DNA of 64,000 nt from Hyphomicrobiales bacterium (GTDB taxonomy: Bacteria; Pseudomonadota; Alphaproteobacteria; Rhizobiales; Rhizobiaceae), in assembly GCA_900467685.1 (NCBI GenBank), contig UBQX01000005.1:1-64000 (forward strand), in the 5' to 3' direction. Position 1 is the first letter of the stretch. Each line of letters opens with the position of its first letter. Both the position numbers and the translations under genes were made by a program. The notes under the pieces are model-generated. The model searched no databases and was not told the DNA's origin. It saw only the letters and a program-made list of their open reading frames with translations. Shown here piece by piece: positions 1 through 7,475 of the stretch.

Positions 1-66
1 GTCGCCGACTACGGCCTCGTGGCGGATCTGTTCGAAGCTCTGCCGGAGCTGGAAAAGGCGCTCTGA
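1..66 (+). CDS. etfA: Electron transfer flavoprotein alpha subunit, C-terminal tail (partial)
   Basis: Only the last 21 codons and the TGA stop lie in the window. The tail reads VADYGLVADLFEALPELEKAL, with its last residues the usual hydrophobic end of EtfA/FixB, the FAD-binding subunit that passes electrons from acyl-CoA and related dehydrogenases to the quinone pool. The gene starts before the window, so domain content cannot be checked. The identification rests on the highly typical terminal segment alone. Downstream lies gene debris, so this may be the edge of a conserved block. Confidence 0.7.
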   Translation, partial: VADYGLVADLFEALPELEKAL

Positions 67-136
67 GCCGATCAGGGAATACTGACTGAGGAACGGGTCG
101 GCACTGCCGGCCCGTTTTCCGTTTAGGGGCTAGATC

Positions 137-418
137 TCAGCCCAAACGATCTCGCAGCGCATACCACGTCATCGCCAGCACAAGCAGAGGCAGCCGCACG
201 ATCCCGTCAAGGTCGCGCGGGAAACGATAGCCATAGCTTTCGCCGCCGCCGAACAGCAGACGTTGATCCTGCGTAAGGCGGAAATAGTTGATGACGAACT
301 TGGAATCAGCGACCGCGTAATCCTCCGTCGCCTCGGCAACATGGGGGACATACCCGACCATGGTGACGTCCCGATAACCGCGCTTCCGGAGAAGCTCGGC
401 AGCAAGCTTCGCACCCAT
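137..418 (-). pseudogene. Mosaic remnant: LacI-like segment joined to an internally deleted FAD-dependent oxidase
   Basis: The open frame encodes 93 residues made of pieces that do not belong together. The first 30 or so (MGAKLAAELLRKRGYRDV) resemble the effector domain of LacI-type regulators. From ADSKFVINYFRL to GYRFPRD it matches the gamma-glutamylputrescine oxidase / DAO family. After a sharp junction it ends in LLVLAMTWYALRDRLG, the usual extreme C-terminus of the same oxidase family, so about 150 residues between are missing. It has no FAD-binding N-terminus and cannot be a functional oxidase. It abuts, tail to head, the ABC ATPase fragment on the other strand, which suggests several deletion or recombination events. 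Family assignment is from memory of conserved motifs. Confidence 0.55.
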
Positions 419-432
419 GCGGTCGTCTGACC

Positions 433-867
433 ATGGCCGACAAGATCGTCGTACTCAACGGCGGGCGGATCGAACAGGTCGGCGCGCCCATGACGCTCTA
501 CAACGAGCCGGCCAGCCCCTTCGTCGCCGGCTTCATCGGGTCACCGAAGATGAACCTTTTCGAGGGAGACGTGGCCGCGCGGGAGGGCTGCAAAGTTTAT
601 GGAATCCGCCCCGAGCACCGTTCGCTCTCCACAACGGATGGGAAATGGCGCGGTACAGTGCGCCATATCGAACGCCTCGGCGCAGACACGATTGCCCACT
701 TGAGTGTCGATGGATTGGAGAGCCTCGTGGTCCGCTGCCCCGGCGACCAAGAGATTTCCGTCGGCGCAACCGTGTTCGCATCTCCTGTAGTTGGCAAGGC
801 ACATAGGTTTCTGACCGAAACGAACGCCGCTCGCGGCACTTCTCCTGAATTGCCCCTAGATTTGTAG
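433..867 (+). pseudogene. C-terminal fragment of a sugar ABC transporter ATPase (UgpC/MalK type)
   Basis: The 144 residues begin at MADKIVVLNGGRIEQVGAP, which in MalK/UgpC proteins lies just after the H-loop. They continue through LYNEPASPFVAGFIGSPKMN and a regulatory TOBE-like region with GIRPEH. The Walker A, signature and Walker B motifs are all absent because the first 200 or so residues are missing. The upstream codons read LT before the first Met, as in the intact family, then turn into unrelated sequence near position 427. This is therefore a truncated relic and not an active importer ATPase. No permease or binding-protein gene is adjacent. Confidence 0.75.
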
Positions 868-1337
868 ACGCCTTCTCCCCTGAATTTGAGGCAGGCGGCC
901 TACATAGGCAAAGCGAATTTCACAGAAGAGTTCAAACGCGACGCAGTGCGTCCGATCGCGATTTCAAGGTTCTGGCTGCGGCCATGCCCGTGTTTTCCGA
1001 CACCACACGGTTCATGCATCAGTTTCGCAGCGCGATGGGCGAAAATTGCCGAGGTGATGAATGCTGCAGCAACCCAAGTAACCTAGTCGTTTGCTCAGGG
1101 CTTTGCCACCTCCCCGGATGACGAAAATGTTCGTGCCGGTTCACTCGATGCAGCCGCTCTCGAATCCGACGAGGTCGATATCGCTGAGGAGACCAACCAG
1201 CTCGAGATCGGCCCTGCCTTATCCGCGACCATACCCGGACCGCGTTCACCGTGCGCCTTTCATCGCAGACGTGCGCGCCAAGCCGCTGGGAAGGCGAGTT
1301 GCTTCTGGCTGGCTACCGGCGTGGCCGTCGCAAAGAT
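868..1337. other. Degraded intergenic stretch with IS3-type transposase scrap
   Basis: No intact gene is seen. On the plus strand at about 886-960 a short frame reads NFTEEFKRDAV, the hallmark start of IS3-family OrfA transposases, then loses similarity. The rest holds short open frames of unlikely composition. One frame near 1100-1215 is rich in acidic residues (SPDDENVRAGSLDAAALESD) but has no recognisable family. I read the stretch as decayed mobile-element and gene remains. Confidence 0.4.
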
Positions 1338-1369
1338 GACCACGACATCGGATTTTCGACGTCGTGGTC
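1338..1369 (-). terminator. Stem-loop downstream of the MFS gene
   Basis: GACCACGAC (1338-1346) pairs perfectly with GTCGTGGTC (1361-1369) around a 14-nt loop, about 55 nt beyond the stop of the minus-strand MFS gene. The T tract is short on either strand, so termination efficiency is uncertain. Confidence 0.5.
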
Positions 1370-1423
1370 CTTTGTGAGTCTGACTTCTTGCCGTTCAAGC
1401 TTTGGCACCACGAAATCGTGATG

Positions 1424-2809
1424 TCACGGCGAGAGTTCTTCCAGCGCCTTGCCCTTTGTTTCCACGGCGAAGAAGACGGTGAGAAGCGCCCCGATCAGGA
1501 GAATGACGGCGAAAGTGGCAAACACATACTGGATGCCCATTGCCGACATGATGAAGCCCACAAGCATCGGACCTGCCGAAGAGCCGAGCCTGAGCCAGGC
1601 GCTGCCCGCTCCGGTGCCCAAGGCCCGCAAGCGAGTCGGATAAATCTCCGCCGAATAGAGATAGAGGGAGAAGGTCACCGTCTGCACGATGGCATAGGCC
1701 AGGCTTGCAAGAACGAGAACCTGCACCGCCGACGTCGCACCCAGCCAGGCGAGCGCGAGCAACGGAAGCGGGGCCACGAGCAGCGCACCGGTATACCAGC
1801 GCTTGCGGCCAACCTTGTCGATCAGAAGCGCGCAGATGACGGCTGCCACGACACCGGTGATCGAGGTGAGGAAGCCGTAGAAGATGCTGGTCTGGAGCGG
1901 CAGGTTGAAAACCTGACGGTAAAGGGTCGGCAGCCAGGTGATCGTTCCGTTGGCAACCATGTAGCTGGTAAACCACATCGCCCAGATCGACAGCGTGCGG
2001 CGCAGATAGATCCCCTGAAACAGTTCCTTCCAGTCGGAAGCGCGCTTGATGGGCGTGGCGAGGATCTTCGGCTTCGGCAGCTCTTTGCCCGATGCGCGCG
2101 CGCTTGCTTCCATCTTGGAGACGATGACGTCCGCTTCTTCGTAACGCCCGTTTGCCGCCAGCCAGCGCGGCGATTCATGCAGGAACCAGCGCAGCGGGAT
2201 CATGAGCACGGCTGGGACGAGACCGACGATGAACATTGCCTTCCATCCATAGGCCGGCACCAGGAAGTAGCCGATGAGGCCTGCGCCGACGAGGCCGAGA
2301 AGGAACATTACCTCATAGAGGAGAAAGAAGCGGCCGCGGCCCTTCGAGCCGATCATTTCATTGACATAGGCGCTGGCCACCGGCACTTCGCCGCCGGTCC
2401 CGATGCCCTGCACGAAGCGAAACGCCATCATCATGCCCGCACCAGCCGCAAACAGGCAGGCGATGTCCATGCTGACGAAAAGAAGGATGGTGAACAGCAG
2501 GACCTTGAGACGCCCGACCTTCTCCGCCAGCCATCCAAACAGGATCGCACCGAGCAATTGCCCGAGATAGCCCATGGACAGGATCATGCCGGTCTGCTGC
2601 GTATTGAGACCCCATTCCTTGACCAGGACGGGCATCGCATAGGCGATCGCGATGACCGTATATCCATCGAAAAAGGTCGCGGCCCCGACGATGTTTCGCG
2701 CCCAGAAGACCTCGCGCGTTACCGGAAGCCGTTCCAGACGGGCGCTGATGTCCGCCTGCGGATCATCGATCTGCCTCGCGTCTGCCAACGAGGGTTGCAT
2801 CATATTCAT
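1424..2809 (-). CDS. MFS transporter, metabolite:H+ symporter type
   Basis: This is a 461-residue inner-membrane carrier with the usual twelve hydrophobic segments. The loop between TM2 and TM3 carries GWLAEKVGRLKVLL, the MFS signature, and it repeats between TM8 and TM9 as LLIDKVGRKRWYT. The N-terminal FDGYTVIAIAYAMPVL and the family length point to the aromatic-acid / sugar-acid:H+ symporters. The start ATG at 2809 follows a strong GAGGAGGAA site. It lies downstream of, and in the same direction as, the DapA-family gene, 216 nt away with a stem-loop between them. Import of the substrate of that aldolase is the likely job, but the substrate is not evident. Confidence 0.85.
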   Translation of the reverse strand: MNMMQPSLADARQIDDPQADISARLERLPVTREVFWARNIVGAATFFDGYTVIAIAYAMPVLVKEWGLNTQQTGMILSMGYLGQLLGAILFGWLAEKVGRLKVLLFTILLFVSMDIACLFAAGAGMMMAFRFVQGIGTGGEVPVASAYVNEMIGSKGRGRFFLLYEVMFLLGLVGAGLIGYFLVPAYGWKAMFIVGLVPAVLMIPLRWFLHESPRWLAANGRYEEADVIVSKMEASARASGKELPKPKILATPIKRASDWKELFQGIYLRRTLSIWAMWFTSYMVANGTITWLPTLYRQVFNLPLQTSIFYGFLTSITGVVAAVICALLIDKVGRKRWYTGALLVAPLPLLALAWLGATSAVQVLVLASLAYAIVQTVTFSLYLYSAEIYPTRLRALGTGAGSAWLRLGSSAGPMLVGFIMSAMGIQYVFATFAVILLIGALLTVFFAVETKGKALEELSP

Positions 2810-2988
2810 GGTTCCTCCTCACGTCTCGCGTCCACCCTCTCCATCCCGGTGCCGGAAACGTCTCTTTGATGTTGCCAACTTTGCTTTGTGAATCCCGTTC
2901 ATGCAAGAAATGCAGAGGAAACTGCCTTTCGCGCCAGATTGCAGCGGCGGACCGCACCTCGGCTGCGGCCTGTTTCCTTTGAAAGTGA

Positions 2989-3016
2989 GCCCCGCAGACG
3001 TGACGTGCTGCGGGGC
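2989..3016 (-). terminator. Stem-loop after the DapA-family gene
   Basis: GCCCCGCAG (2989-2997) and CTGCGGGGC (3008-3016) form a perfect 9-bp stem 10 nt beyond the stop codon. On the minus strand it is followed by TCACTTTC, a weak U tract, so it may only attenuate transcription into the MFS gene. Confidence 0.5.
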
Positions 3017-3025
3017 CCGGATGCC

Positions 3026-3976
3026 TTATTCGGCTGCCATGAGCTGCTGATCGACGCGGCCGATGCCGGCGGCATCAAAGGCTGCGAAGATTTCGCGCTC
3101 GGCCTTCTCGCCGAGGTTCTTCAGCGGCTCGCGGATCGTGGCATGGTCGAGAATGCCGCGATGCACGAGGCCGAGCTTCAACGCCACGGTGCCTTCCATA
3201 TGGGAGCCGCGATGATAGACGGCGCGGGTGACGGGGAGCAACTGTTCGAAGATCTTGCGCGCTTCCGTATAGTTCTGTGCCTTGCCGGCTTCGATGAGCT
3301 GAACCAGCAGTTCCGGCGCGATGTTGCCGTAACCGACCAGCAGGCCGTCGACATCGAACATGGTCGGCAGCAGCCATTCGTCATGGCAGGACAGAACCTG
3401 CAGTTTCGGGTTTGCCTTCTTCAGTTCCGGGATTTCGACATACCAGCGCTTCATGTTGCGCACGCCGTTCTTGGTGGCGACGACGCCGTCCTGCGTGGCG
3501 ATCTCGAGCTGCGTGTCGAGATCGTAGGACGCCTTGGTTGCGTCCGGGTACTGGAACAGGATTTCCTGCAGGCCGGACTCTTCCCAGATCGCCTTGTAGC
3601 GGCTCTGCGGCGCGCCCTTCTGGTAGCCGAAGCGCAGCCAGCCGTGGTTCGGGTAAACGAGCGCGCCGGTCGCGCCAGCCGCCTTGCACTTCTTGGCTTC
3701 GGCCGCGGCAACGCGCGTACCCTCGCCCGTGATGCCGGCGATGATCGGAACAGCGCCATCGACAGCTTCGACATAGGTGCGGATCAGCGCCAGGCGTTCG
3801 TCTTCCGTCAGGAAGGTGCCCTCGCCGGCATGGCCAAGGATGACGAGGCTCTTCACGCCCTTGATCGATACGAGCCACTTGGCAAGGCGGGCGTTGGCTT
3901 TGTGGTCGACTTCGCCGTCGGTCGTGAAGGCGGTGACGGGAGCAGGGCTGAGGCCGCGAAGGTCCATGGGGTTCAT
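3026..3976 (-). CDS. Dihydrodipicolinate synthase / N-acetylneuraminate lyase family protein
   Basis: This 316-residue class I aldolase-fold enzyme has the family landmarks in order. A substrate-carboxylate loop reads GHAGEGTFLT near residue 50, a Tyr sits in LFQYPDAT near 137, and the Schiff-base Lys is in GVVATKNG near 165. The family includes lysine-biosynthetic DapA, sialic acid lyase, 2-keto-3-deoxy sugar acid aldolases and 5-dehydro-4-deoxyglucarate dehydratase. Its setting beside an MFS carrier and a divergent LacI regulator favours a catabolic sugar-acid role over lysine synthesis. The start at 3976 was chosen for the CAGGAGGAG site 8 nt upstream. A longer frame to 4309 would run through the operator and the regulator promoter and is rejected. 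Confidence 0.85.
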   Translation of the reverse strand: MNPMDLRGLSPAPVTAFTTDGEVDHKANARLAKWLVSIKGVKSLVILGHAGEGTFLTEDERLALIRTYVEAVDGAVPIIAGITGEGTRVAAAEAKKCKAAGATGALVYPNHGWLRFGYQKGAPQSRYKAIWEESGLQEILFQYPDATKASYDLDTQLEIATQDGVVATKNGVRNMKRWYVEIPELKKANPKLQVLSCHDEWLLPTMFDVDGLLVGYGNIAPELLVQLIEAGKAQNYTEARKIFEQLLPVTRAVYHRGSHMEGTVALKLGLVHRGILDHATIREPLKNLGEKAEREIFAAFDAAGIGRVDQQLMAAE

Positions 3977-4030
3977 TTGACTTCTCCTCCTGATGCATCG
4001 CCAGCAGGTCACGCTTGGCGAGGGGAACGT

Positions 4031-4050
4031 TATTGGGAACGTTCCCAATA
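4031..4050. promoter_or_regulatory. Perfect 20-bp LacI-type operator
   Basis: TATTGGGAACGTTCCCAATA is a perfect palindrome centred on CG, as in LacI/PurR operators. It lies between the divergent aldolase gene (start 3976) and the lacI-type gene (start 4117), placed to repress both. Confidence 0.85.
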
Positions 4051-4116
4051 TCGATTTGATTTCCACCGGAGTCAAGTGGTAGAAACAAAAAACGACAACG
4101 GGAATGAAAGCGCACC

Positions 4117-5142
4117 ATGAAGAGTGACAGGACCAGGCCGGAAGCGCAGCCGCGGGTGACGATCCTCGACGTCGCGAAGGCTGCAGGCGTCTCCAAGTCG
4201 AGCGTGTCGCGCTTTCTCGATGAGCGTATGCCGAAGTCGGATAGCGAGACGGCCCGGCGCGTGCGTCAGGTCGCCATCGACATGGGCTATGTGCGCGACG
4301 TTTCCGCATCCTCCCTCAGGCGCGGGAAAACCGGCATGGTCGGTGTCATCGTTCCGCGCCTCACGGATACGGTCATGGCCATGCTTTACGAGGCGCTGGC
4401 GCATGCGGCGGCGCGCTCCGGCCAGTTTACCATCGTTGCAACGACCGAAGATGAGCCCGGAGCCGACCGGCGCGCGGCCGATATCCTGCTACGCCGCGGG
4501 GTTGACGGTCTTATCCTTTCAACCGCACGCGTGGGTGACGATTTCACCGACGAACTGGTCGATCGCGGCGTGCCCTTCGTCCTGGCCCTGCGAACTGACG
4601 GCAAATGCCGCTCTTCCGTGGGCGATGACCACCTGGGCGGGTACTTGGCGACGCGACACCTCCTCGACCTTGGCCATCGCCAAATCGGCCTGATCGCCGG
4701 CCCGACCTACGCATCCAGCGCAACCGGGCGCGTGGAGGGATACAGGAGGGCCATGGAAGAAGCCGGTATTGAGGCACGAGCGGAATGGATCCGGGAATCG
4801 ACTTTCGGCATTGAGGCGGGCGGCGAGGCAGCCCGCCAACTGATGTCGCTCGCGGAGCGCCCGTCTGCGATCTTCGCCGTCAATGACAACACCGCCATCG
4901 GCGCCATGTCCGCGCTCACGCGTATGGGCCTGTCGGTGCCGAACGACATCTCCCTGGTGGGCTATAACGATATTCCCGTTGTCAGCCATTTGCCGACCCC
5001 GCTGACATCGGTCAAGATCCCCTTCGAACAAATCGCAACGGCAGCCTTCGATCTGCTTTCGGCCGAGAGCGTCTCTCAGCGCGAACGCATCCGCGTTGCG
5101 ATGCCAACCTTGATCCCTCGTGGTTCCACAAAGCCGAGGTGA
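4117..5142 (+). CDS. LacI family transcriptional regulator
   Basis: The 341-residue repressor has an N-terminal helix-turn-helix, VTILDVAKAAGVSKSSVSRFL (residues about 11-31). Its hinge region contains the residues SASSLRRGKTGMVGV. A periplasmic-binding-protein-like effector domain follows, with the canonical AIFAVNDNTAIGAM and SLVGYNDIPVV segments. Length is normal. It is transcribed away from the DapA-family gene across a perfect palindrome at 4031-4050, so it very likely autoregulates and represses the aldolase and transporter genes until a sugar-acid-like inducer binds. The ribosome site before the ATG is weak (GGGAATGAAAG). Confidence 0.9.
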   Translation: MKSDRTRPEAQPRVTILDVAKAAGVSKSSVSRFLDERMPKSDSETARRVRQVAIDMGYVRDVSASSLRRGKTGMVGVIVPRLTDTVMAMLYEALAHAAARSGQFTIVATTEDEPGADRRAADILLRRGVDGLILSTARVGDDFTDELVDRGVPFVLALRTDGKCRSSVGDDHLGGYLATRHLLDLGHRQIGLIAGPTYASSATGRVEGYRRAMEEAGIEARAEWIRESTFGIEAGGEAARQLMSLAERPSAIFAVNDNTAIGAMSALTRMGLSVPNDISLVGYNDIPVVSHLPTPLTSVKIPFEQIATAAFDLLSAESVSQRERIRVAMPTLIPRGSTKPR

Positions 5143-5804
5143 GATCGTGCCGACAAACCAATGCTGAGCGAATTCTAACCCGTACCGGGCTTATCCATTT
5201 GACGCTGGGACTCTCAGATGTTCACTGAAGATGACCGTTCGTTTCGACTTAGACCGATATATCAAGGCCATGCCCAAAAAGAACCGTCCCGAACTTGAGA
5301 GTCAGTCCCCTCCCGAATGACTGGCAGCAGATTACGGGAATGGCTTTCAACGGAAATCGAAGAGGGCCAAGCCGAACTTGATGAGGGCAAGGGTATTCCT
5401 CCAACAGGTCTGGAAGGCTCTCGGTCTCAAATGAAGTTTATAGCCTGGGCTGCCACCACCGGCGCTGCGGTTATTGATTTCCTCTCCACCGAACAAGCTT
5501 GGACGAGAGGATTACATTCTATTGTATTTAGCTAAATTGTAGTCGGATGCGGGTGACAATCCTCGCAGCAAAGACCAATCTCTCCAAATTTATCGAAGCT
5601 GATACCGCGCTTGTGAGGTCTCAAGTTGGCCCGGATGAAAACAGCAGCGCTAAGGCACCCTCTATTGCCTCACCGCTCGCCCACCATCCCTTCGCATCGC
5701 GAGTAACTGCTGCTATCCTCGTTTCTCAAAAGGCGGCTCCCTTTGCCCGTCGCCCGCGAAGGCAAAACACGTCCCTGGCATTGAACAAGCTCCATGATGA
5801 ACCC
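5143..5804 (+). other. Intergenic region with toxin-antitoxin remnants
   Basis: No intact gene is seen in 660 bp between lacI and repC. At 5231-5318 a short frame begins MTVRFDLDRYIKAMPKKN and stops. The next frame (5317-5400) reads WLSTEIEEGQAELDEGKGIP, which resembles the C-terminal part of ParD/CopG-type antitoxins. At 5547 a Met starts MRVTILAAKTNLSKFIEA, the typical beginning of a Phd/VapB-type antitoxin, but similarity ends within about 20 residues. Plasmid addiction modules commonly sit beside repABC, so these are probably decayed ones. Confidence 0.45.
5547..5655 (+). pseudogene. Phd/prevent-host-death antitoxin N-terminal remnant
   Basis: The frame starts MRVTILAAKTNLSKFIEA, matching the N-terminus of Phd/YefM-type antitoxins (a VT-x-x-AK-x-x-L-S pattern). 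After this it continues into sequence antisense to repC without a toxin gene. It is a truncated relic, and the exact 3' limit is arbitrary. Confidence 0.45.
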
Positions 5805-7313
5805 TCAGCCCACCCTCGCCTTCGCACTCACATGGCCGCGCATCTGTGCCATCAGCATCGGTCCGAGCGAGAATTCGCCGCGTTCCGCCCGGCGCGTCAG
5901 GTCGCGCAGATAACCGCCCGCCGAATTGATGTGGCCGGCGCGTTCCAGAATGCAGGCGATCACGGTTGCCGCATTTTCCGGACCCAGAATGCCACAGGCT
6001 TCCTCATAGGCCGACGGCGAGACGCCGAGCATGGAGCGGACCACGATCGCCGCCGACATGAGGTCTCGCCAGCTGGTGACTTCCCCGCCTGGGCCATAAT
6101 GGGCAATCTCCGGGCAGGCGGAGAGCACCATTCCGAGCGGGAAGGGTTTCAGGCCCGCAATGCTGTCGAGCGACTTGCGCTCGGGCGCCGTCCGGTCGAG
6201 GCGAACCGCGCGGGGTTCCTGCGCCGGGCCAAGATCCGGCACGCTGGAACCTGCAAAACCGGCCGATCCCCCCTCCCCTGCTGCGGATCTCGCGCCGTTC
6301 GCATTCTCGGCGGCGGCAATTCTTGCCGCCTGGCGGAGCTGGCGCGCATGTTCAGCCGCGGCCCCGGCTTGATCTACATCGTCCAAGGCTTCACGGGGGC
6401 CATTGCCGTCAACCGATCCCCTCGCCTCAGCACATTCCCCATCCCCATCCCCATCCCAATCTGGAGCGCTTTCATCCCGATTTTCGCCCTGCGTCTTTTC
6501 AAAGCGCGGTTCAAGTTCAGAAAGAGAGTCGGGTTTTGAATTCTGTATATGCCGCTCGTCCTGATAGGCATTGCCGCTTTGATTTTGTGTTTTCAGCTGC
6601 ATTTCCAGCTGGTTGACGATGTTTTCCCTCAGGAATGTCATGGCGTCGAGAGTTTGCTCCACCGCATGCGCACTCGGCTTGCGCGGATAGTCCGCCAGGA
6701 TCGCCCGATATTCGGCCTGCGCCGCGTCCCAATCGCCGCTTGCGCCCTCCTCGATCGCAGTCTCGATCAGCTTCGCCACATCGCGCCGGCAGATGGTCAG
6801 TCGCTCCTTCAGCCGCTGCAGATGCAGCCGCTCGGCCTCGACGTCCGCTGCCAGGCGCTCGATCTCTTCGGCCCGCGCCAGCAGCGGGGCAAGCGAAAAC
6901 CCGAAGGCCTCGTCGATCTGGCCGGCCCTGTCGCGGCGCACGAAGCGCTTGCCGTTGGCGCTGTCGCGGCGCGTCAGCAGCCCGGCGTCGATCAGGCTCG
7001 CCAGATGCCGGCGGATCGTCTGCTCGGCCATGCCGTGGGCGCGCAGCGACAATTGCGCATTGGAGGGAAACACGATCATCCTGTCTTCCGCCGCCAGCTC
7101 GTTCTTCGGGTAGAAGCTCAAGAGCGCGTTGAGGATCGCCAGCGCCCGGTCGGTCACGCCCAGCCGTTCGCGCGCTTCGCAGAGCGACCGGTAAAGCTTC
7201 CACTTGTCGGCGCGCGCGCCGTCTTCGATTTCCGCCGACGCCATCTGGTCTTTCAACATGGCATAGGTCAGCGGCCGCCGCCCGAAGGGCGTCGTCACAT
7301 GGTCCAGCTGCAT
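5805..7313 (-). CDS. repC: RepC replication initiator with expanded linker
   Basis: RepC initiates replication of repABC plasmids. The N-terminus begins MQLDHVTTPFGRRPLTYAML, the family signature, followed by a winged-helix DNA-binding region (QLSLRAHGMAEQTIRRHLASL). The conserved C-terminal block reads WRDLMSAAIVVRSMLGVSPSAYEEAC. It is 502 residues, about 100 longer than the usual 400. The excess is a low-complexity linker at about residues 245-360 rich in Asp, Glu, Gly and Ala (DESAPDWDGDGDGECAEA). The origin of such plasmids lies inside repC, and the locally A+T-richer 6495-6635 is the best candidate. It is third in the repABC operon, separated from repB by the ctRNA region. Confidence 0.93.
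   Translation of the reverse strand: MQLDHVTTPFGRRPLTYAMLKDQMASAEIEDGARADKWKLYRSLCEARERLGVTDRALAILNALLSFYPKNELAAEDRMIVFPSNAQLSLRAHGMAEQTIRRHLASLIDAGLLTRRDSANGKRFVRRDRAGQIDEAFGFSLAPLLARAEEIERLAADVEAERLHLQRLKERLTICRRDVAKLIETAIEEGASGDWDAAQAEYRAILADYPRKPSAHAVEQTLDAMTFLRENIVNQLEMQLKTQNQSGNAYQDERHIQNSKPDSLSELEPRFEKTQGENRDESAPDWDGDGDGECAEARGSVDGNGPREALDDVDQAGAAAEHARQLRQAARIAAAENANGARSAAGEGGSAGFAGSSVPDLGPAQEPRAVRLDRTAPERKSLDSIAGLKPFPLGMVLSACPEIAHYGPGGEVTSWRDLMSAAIVVRSMLGVSPSAYEEACGILGPENAATVIACILERAGHINSAGGYLRDLTRRAERGEFSLGPMLMAQMRGHVSAKARVG
6495..6635. other. Candidate oriV within repC (A+T-richer segment)
   Basis: In studied repABC plasmids the replication origin is in an A+T-rich part of repC. 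Within this GC-rich gene, 6495-6635 is visibly richer in A+T (runs such as GGGTTTTGAATTCTGTATATG and TTTGATTTTGTGTTTTC). The placement follows from family knowledge and local composition only. Confidence 0.4.
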
Positions 7314-7375
7314 TTCAGCTCTCGCCTTTCAAAAGGCAAAAGAAAGCCGCCCGCCAAAAATGACGGTGAAACATC

Positions 7376-7404
7376 TTGACTGCGATTCGGGGAAATGCGA
7401 TTCT
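7376..7404 (+). promoter_or_regulatory. Promoter of the antisense ctRNA
   Basis: TTGACT (7376-7381) and GATTCT (7399-7404) are spaced by 17 nt, reading opposite to repABC. This matches the position of the strong ctRNA promoter in repABC plasmids. Confidence 0.55.
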
Positions 7405-7410
7405 CTAGCT

Positions 7411-7463
7411 GCTAGACACGAGAAGGGCTTCCACGGTTCGCCGTTTGGGGGCCTTTTTCTTTT
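7411..7463 (+). ncRNA. repABC counter-transcribed RNA (incompatibility ctRNA)
   Basis: The repB-repC gap of repABC plasmids encodes a roughly 50-60 nt antisense RNA that represses RepC synthesis and sets copy number and incompatibility. Here a promoter at 7376-7404 would start transcription near 7411. The transcript contains ACGG-TTCG-CCGT (7433-7444), a stem closed by a UUCG tetraloop, extended by AAGGGCTTCC pairing with GGGGGCCTT. It ends in TTTTTCTTTT at about 7454-7463, an intrinsic terminator. Size, orientation and location all fit; the ends are estimates. Confidence 0.7.
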
Positions 7464-7475
7464 GCGGGTCTCTGT

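Noticed and set aside
1364-2869. Plus-strand open frame of 501 codons opposite the MFS gene
   Set aside because: Composition is His/Arg/Glu-rich with no domain; it is the antisense shadow of a clear membrane transporter in GC-rich DNA.
3026-4309. Longer 427-codon form of the DapA-family protein
   Set aside because: The N-terminal extension would cross the operator and part of the divergent regulator; the internal ATG has an excellent ribosome site.
5547-6539. 330-codon plus-strand frame as a complete gene
   Set aside because: Only the first 20 or so residues look like an antitoxin; the rest is antisense to repC.
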